Shown here piece by piece: positions 4,353 through 7,804 of a stretch of DNA of 7,804 bases. The position numbers and the translations under genes were made by a program. The DNA is taken from contig JAGSHJ010000137.1 in NCBI GenBank assembly GCA_023954595.1, positions 1-7,804 on the forward strand. Reading direction: 5' to 3'. Within the stretch, counting starts at the first letter, position 1, and each line of letters begins with the position of its first letter. Below the pieces are notes generated by a model. The model saw only the letters and a program-made list of their open reading frames with translations. It did no database searches and was not told the DNA's origin. The DNA is from Bacteriovoracaceae bacterium. Its GTDB lineage: Bacteria > Bdellovibrionota > Bacteriovoracia > Bacteriovoracales > Bacteriovoracaceae.

Positions 4353-6104
4353 ATGACAACAAGCAAACAAATTGAAACAAAATTAGGAGAACTTCTTCAA
4401 GAATCAAATCTAGGAGAGGTTATTAAGTCCGAGGACGTTCAAGAGCTTTGGAGTGGCTACGGTAAGATTCAAAGACTCCAACTAGATGGTAAAAATCCAA
4501 AAAGTGTCATAATCAAAAAGATTGAAATTCCAGGATCTATTAGTCACCCAAGAGGATGGAACACCCCTCTATCCCATAAACGTAAAATGAAATCCTACCA
4601 AGTAGAATCAAACTGGTATGCAAACTACAACTACATTGATGATGCTTGCAGAATTCCAAAATGTCTTGGAAGCTACAGCGAGGGTGAAACTCATCTCATC
4701 TTAATGGAAGATCTGGCCCTTAGTGGATATTCAAAAGTTCTAGATTCTGTAGAGTGGACAGAGATTGAAACTTGTATAAAGTGGCTTGCGCATTTTCATG
4801 CAAGATTTATGAGTGTAAGTCCCCAAGGACTGTGGAGTACAGGAAGCTATTGGCATTTAGAAACACGACCTGATGAACTCAATAAGATCACTTGCCCAAG
4901 GCTTAAATATAGTGCAGGGCTTATAGATAGAAAGCTCGAAGCTGCCAAGTTTAAAACGATAATCCATGGGGATGCAAAGCTTGCTAATTTCTGTTTCTCT
5001 GATGATCTGACTCAAGTTGCAGCAGTGGACTTTCAATACGTAGGTGCTGGTCGCGGTATGAAGGATCTCGCCTACTTTATAAGTTCTTGCATGGATTCAG
5101 ACGAGTGCAAAAAGCATGAGCACAAAATCTTAGATACTTATTTCTTAGAGCTAAAGCATGCCGTAGATGAATCTCATATAAATTTTAAAGAATTAGAGAG
5201 TGAGTGGAGGCAGCTGTACCCATATGCTTGGGCGGACTTTTATCGTTTTTTAAAAGGATGGAGTCCAGAGCATTGGAAAGTACATGCTTATAGCGAAGAG
5301 ATATCTAGAAAGGCTCAAAGTGAGATTTTAAACAACCTCACAGCTACTGCTCAAGATGCTGCCCTTGCTGCTGGAGAAGTTATAAAATCGACCAAAGAGT
5401 TCACTATTCAAAAAAAGAATGGAAACTCCCTTGCTTCAAGTGTCGTCACAGAAGCAGATTTCAAGGCACAAGAAGCAATTCTCAAGGGACTCAACTCTTC
5501 TATTGAAGCTTATGACTTTGGACTCTTAACAGAAGAACTAAAAGACGATGGCAGTAGACAACAAAAGGCATATTTCTGGTGCATTGATCCACTTGATGGC
5601 ACGTTAGCGTTTAGTGAGAACAGGCCTGGATATGCTGTATCTATTGCCCTTGTGGAAAGAGATGGAACACCTGTGATTGGCGTTGTGTATGACCCTGTAG
5701 AAGACAATTTATACAGTGCAAGTATTGGAGGCGGCTCTTTTAAAAATGGTAAGAGTTTGAATGTGTCTATGCCCTCTAGTTCAAGGCCTAAGTTATTTGC
5801 AGATTTAAGTCTTAAGGCCGACCCAAAATTTGATAGATTAAAACAAGAGTATGAGGTGTGCTTTGGCGCTGGTGCTGTCATGAACTCAATCTGGTGTATT
5901 GAAAACTCTCCGGCCAGTTATATCAAATACCCTAAAGAAGAATTAGGGGGTGGAAGCCTTTGGGACTTTGCGGCCGTATCATTAATCGTCAATGAAGCAG
6001 GTGGACATGCCCATGACTACTATGGAGATCCAATTGATTTAAATAGAAAAGATTCTACTTATCTAAATGATAAGGGGATTATGATCTCAAGCAAACCTAT
6101 CTAA
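4353..6104 (+). CDS. Fusion protein: ecdysteroid-kinase-like phosphotransferase + inositol monophosphatase/CysQ-type phosphatase
   Basis: This 583-residue protein has two complete enzyme domains. Residues 1 to about 325 form an EcKL/aminoglycoside-phosphotransferase-fold kinase: a Gly-containing loop SGYGKIQRL (34-42), Lys55/56 in VIIKK, hinge-like LILMEDL (115-121), the catalytic loop HGDAKLANF (Asp207, Asn212) and the metal-binding DFQ (226-228) followed by GMKDLAYF. Residues from about 332 to the end form an IMPase-family phosphatase: VTEAD (Asp369), TEE (Glu394/395), DPLDGT (Asp412, Asp415) and WDFAAVSLIVNEAGG (Asp538), which are the Mg2+ ligands and signature motifs. The linker is very short. 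There is no signal peptide, so it should be cytosolic. Expected activities are ATP-dependent phosphorylation of a small hydroxyl compound and Mg2+-dependent phosphate-ester hydrolysis; substrates are unknown. ATG 4353 is the first possible start, because an in-frame TAA (4341-4343) lies just upstream. No Shine-Dalgarno is seen. The 3' end overlaps the convergent GH79 gene by 8 bases. Confidence 0.9.
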   Translation: MTTSKQIETKLGELLQESNLGEVIKSEDVQELWSGYGKIQRLQLDGKNPKSVIIKKIEIPGSISHPRGWNTPLSHKRKMKSYQVESNWYANYNYIDDACRIPKCLGSYSEGETHLILMEDLALSGYSKVLDSVEWTEIETCIKWLAHFHARFMSVSPQGLWSTGSYWHLETRPDELNKITCPRLKYSAGLIDRKLEAAKFKTIIHGDAKLANFCFSDDLTQVAAVDFQYVGAGRGMKDLAYFISSCMDSDECKKHEHKILDTYFLELKHAVDESHINFKELESEWRQLYPYAWADFYRFLKGWSPEHWKVHAYSEEISRKAQSEILNNLTATAQDAALAAGEVIKSTKEFTIQKKNGNSLASSVVTEADFKAQEAILKGLNSSIEAYDFGLLTEELKDDGSRQQKAYFWCIDPLDGTLAFSENRPGYAVSIALVERDGTPVIGVVYDPVEDNLYSASIGGGSFKNGKSLNVSMPSSSRPKLFADLSLKADPKFDRLKQEYEVCFGAGAVMNSIWCIENSPASYIKYPKEELGGGSLWDFAAVSLIVNEAGGHAHDYYGDPIDLNRKDSTYLNDKGIMISSKPI

Positions 6105-7614
6105 CAGCATTTTTGCAAACATCACTAGGGTCCAGTGTCTTAAGTAAATTAATAGTGTGTCTTCTTAATGCTAAGTCATTTGATGGAATACTTCTAAATT
6201 TCCCGGTAAGTTTTTCGTCAAAATTCGTCGGTGTAAGGGAGAAAAAGAACCTCTCATCTAAACTTGCACTAACATATGCTTTGGAATCTATTTGAATAGT
6301 TCGATCATGTCGAAGAGTAAAGGCGTGATAAAGGTGATTTTGAGGGTCACAAAATGAAAACTGAGCTCCTTTAGTGGAGTTAAAGATCACAGTCGGAGAC
6401 AAATTTTTAAATAGTCTAGCAACATAGTAGTCAAAGTTCGCAGTCAAGGACTTGTCATTTATAAGGCCATAGTCTGATCCAACTATTGTTTGGCGTATGA
6501 GTTTATTCTGCCCAGACTGCAGGGTTTTAAAGATATGATCAAAAAACCACATAGCTGACTCAAAACTCTGGCTAACCTTTGGTTGTCCTCCGCACTGTGC
6601 AGGCCCTGTCTCCCCTAACCAAACTTCAGTTATAGAATTCTTTTTTGCTTCTTCTACAACTGATTGTGCTTGATTTAAGTACTCACGTGTTTGGATGGCA
6701 TCAAGCATATTACGTCTTGTGGCCTTTTCAACTTGTACAGGGCATCTGTCAGATTGAGTTGGGTAATAATGCCAGGTATAAATATCAAGTTCATCTTTCA
6801 ACTCATTCATTAGCTCAATTGAGTTCATCGTAAATGTACTAAACACTTCTCCTAAAATCGGCCAGAATGCATTGGCAGGACCTGCGAGTTTTGCCAATGG
6901 AAAGTGCTTTCTTATAAGCTTTTTAACTTCACGATAATCTTTGGCATATTCTTCCATAGAAATTTGCCCTTTAATTCCATAGTTCAGAAAAAACGCGTTT
7001 ATTTCATTACCTAGTTCAAAGAGTTGTAATTCAGGCATGACCTTCGAAAGATTGATTAAGAAGCTCTCCATTGCTTCATAATCAAGTCCGTCTTCACTTC
7101 TGTATCCAGGGCCAATGTTTAAAGTCAGAAGAAGTTCAAGGTTGTTTCTAGAGACAAAGTCTTTGATAGAGAGAATTCGCTCTTTATTTAAAATTGTCTG
7201 AAAGCCTCGATCAAGTTCTTCCTTTGTTAGCTTTGTTCTATTCGAATTCAATTCATATAATACGGAGTCTGCTTCTGATCCACCAAGGCGCAGAGTAAAT
7301 GGTGCCAATGGAGAAACAAGCCTATCCAGTTCAGCTCTATTAAAATCAAATGGTGTTGTTTTAGTTCCACCTCGTCCTCCCTCAAACGCCATCGATCCTT
7401 CCCACCATTTTCCACCCAGAACTTGTCCCATATCAAGGGCAAAGGATAGAAATCGAGGTTGGACTTTAGAGTAGGTGGAGTAATTCTGGTTTTTAATGTC
7501 TATAGTCCTATCAAGCTCTTTTGGGCCAATAAGAAACAATACTAGTATTATTGCTAAAACAACTGTTGCAAAGATTGTGATTTTAGAAGATATTTTCATC
7601 AGGATTCCAAACAT
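6097..7614 (-). CDS. Membrane-anchored GH79 (heparanase-like) glycoside hydrolase
   Basis: A 505-residue protein. A hydrophobic segment at about 11-30 (FATVVLAIILVLFLIG), preceded by Lys, acts as a signal anchor; no lipobox or clear signal-peptidase site is seen, so the enzyme is probably tethered to the inner membrane and faces the periplasm. The (beta/alpha)8 domain follows, with FTLRLGGSEADSVLYEL (106-122), ELGNEINAF (200-209) carrying the probable acid/base Glu204, YTWHYYP (279-285), and VWLGETGPAQCGG (331-343) carrying the probable nucleophile Glu335. The RQTIVGSDYGLINDKSLTANFDYY stretch and LFKNL match the corresponding part of animal heparanase. Family knowledge: GH79 retaining enzymes cleave beta-glucuronides, including heparan sulfate and glucuronylated plant or bacterial polymers. 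ATG 7614 is given; ATG 7599 (MKISSKITIF) is a realistic alternative with a weak GGAA site. The 3' end overlaps the convergent fusion gene. The substrate is unproven. Confidence 0.85.
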   Translation of the reverse strand: MFGILMKISSKITIFATVVLAIILVLFLIGPKELDRTIDIKNQNYSTYSKVQPRFLSFALDMGQVLGGKWWEGSMAFEGGRGGTKTTPFDFNRAELDRLVSPLAPFTLRLGGSEADSVLYELNSNRTKLTKEELDRGFQTILNKERILSIKDFVSRNNLELLLTLNIGPGYRSEDGLDYEAMESFLINLSKVMPELQLFELGNEINAFFLNYGIKGQISMEEYAKDYREVKKLIRKHFPLAKLAGPANAFWPILGEVFSTFTMNSIELMNELKDELDIYTWHYYPTQSDRCPVQVEKATRRNMLDAIQTREYLNQAQSVVEEAKKNSITEVWLGETGPAQCGGQPKVSQSFESAMWFFDHIFKTLQSGQNKLIRQTIVGSDYGLINDKSLTANFDYYVARLFKNLSPTVIFNSTKGAQFSFCDPQNHLYHAFTLRHDRTIQIDSKAYVSASLDERFFFSLTPTNFDEKLTGKFRSIPSNDLALRRHTINLLKTLDPSDVCKNAVR

Positions 7615-7650
7615 TCTGTATTGGTAAATTTATTAAATATTTTGAAACAA

Positions 7651-7656
7651 ATTGTA
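7651..7656 (-). promoter_or_regulatory. Possible -10 element of the GH79 gene
   Basis: On the minus strand TACAAT (five of six consensus bases) lies 36 bases before the ATG at 7614, with only a weak -35-like TTTAAG 17 bases further upstream. The spacing suits a leader of about 30 bases. It is the best candidate in the 109-base divergent intergenic region, but AT-rich sequence makes chance matches common. Confidence 0.35.
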
Positions 7657-7711
7657 TCCCAGATCCTATTCATCTTAAAACATTATTGTAGAAACGCTCA
7701 GCGTAATCGAG

Positions 7712-7717
7712 TAGAAT
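7712..7717 (+). promoter_or_regulatory. Possible -10 element placing transcription start at the ATG of the last gene
   Basis: TAGAAT (same hexamer as in the yahK promoter) ends six bases before ATG 7724, so a standard start point would coincide with the A of the start codon. No Shine-Dalgarno is present before the ATG. The -35 is poor: TTGTAG at 7686-7691 is 20 bases away. It resembles the arrangement at 4339-4353. Confidence 0.4.
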
Positions 7718-7723
7718 AACGAC

Positions 7724-7804
7724 ATGAATAACCTTCAAACAACATTAGAAAAGATTTACGATATATCCAGTGAGAGACTTCGCTACGCCGAAGGAAAGAA
7801 TGGT
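7724..7804 (+). CDS. Start of an unidentified protein, 3' end outside the window
   Basis: An open frame of 27 codons begins at ATG 7724 (MNNLQTTLEKIYDIS, then SERLRYAEG) and runs to the right edge without a stop. The visible part looks like a charged amphipathic helix with no signal peptide. It is too short to assign a family. A -10-like TAGAAT sits immediately upstream and the gene is divergent from the GH79 gene, which supports a real gene start. There is no recognisable ribosome site. An accidental short open frame cannot be excluded. Confidence 0.5.
   Translation, partial: MNNLQTTLEKIYDISSERLRYAEGKNG

Noticed and set aside
4619..4626. ATGCAAAC, resembling the operator half-site, inside the kinase coding region
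   Set aside because: It is a single half-site in coding sequence with no inverted partner nearby.
5330..5360. Possible frameshift or gene boundary between the kinase and phosphatase halves
   Set aside because: The frame is continuous, with no stop, no Shine-Dalgarno plus ATG at the junction, and normal codon use on both sides, so a true fusion is the simpler reading.
5510..5881. 123-codon minus-strand frame inside the phosphatase half of the fusion gene
   Set aside because: It is antisense to intact IMPase motifs, has no Shine-Dalgarno and no family resemblance.
7248..7442. 64-codon minus-strand frame within the GH79 gene
   Set aside because: It is in another frame of the same strand, covering the conserved GH79 N-terminal part, with no evidence of independent translation.
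1..7804. tRNA/rRNA genes, CRISPR arrays, transposons, riboswitches
   Set aside because: No cloverleaf, rRNA-like stretch, spaced direct repeats, transposase frame or terminal repeats, or recognisable riboswitch core was found on either strand; intergenic regions are all about 115 bases or less.

Overview
The window (7804 bases) comes from an AT-rich bacterial chromosome with compact, ordinary protein-coding organisation. It holds nine genes: seven complete, one cut by the left edge and one cut by the right edge. I see no rRNA, tRNA, CRISPR array, insertion sequence or phage gene. Most products look like proteobacterial housekeeping or accessory enzymes (YehS, YghU, BtuE and YahK types). A heparanase-like hydrolase and a kinase/phosphatase fusion suggest a less-studied Gram-negative lineage. 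A Bdellovibrionota-like (Bacteriovorax-type) or marine proteobacterial host is a guess from composition and gene mix, not something the sequence proves.

Left part (1-3787): the 3' end of a DJ-1/Hsp31-type protein on the plus strand converges on a minus-strand series made of yehS (DUF1456), a yghU-type glutathione S-transferase, a btuE-type glutathione peroxidase and a yahK-type zinc alcohol/aldehyde dehydrogenase. The dehydrogenase and peroxidase form a tight two-gene operon with a 9-base gap, and the peroxidase Shine-Dalgarno overlaps the dehydrogenase stop codon. The operon promoter is bracketed by two inverted repeats built from the same TTTGCAT/ATGCAAA half-site, one over the -35 and one at the start point, which is the layout expected for a repressor operator. 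Convincing stem-loops end yghU and btuE, and another lies between the DJ-1 gene and yehS. Together these genes look like a defence group against reactive aldehydes and peroxides: DJ-1/Hsp31 (glyoxal-type electrophiles), GST, peroxidase and aldehyde reductase.

Middle (3788-6104): a small SRPBCC/AHSA1 protein on the minus strand is divergent from a 583-residue plus-strand protein. That protein joins an ecdysteroid-kinase-like (EcKL/APH fold) phosphotransferase to an inositol-monophosphatase/CysQ-type phosphatase, with the key catalytic motifs of both halves intact. It is the most unusual item in the window. Its promoter lies so close to the ATG that the mRNA is probably leaderless.

Right part (6097-7804): a membrane-anchored glycoside hydrolase of family GH79 (heparanase-like) on the minus strand overlaps the fusion gene tail-to-tail by 8 bases. 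A divergent plus-strand gene starts at 7724, also probably leaderless, and runs out of the window.
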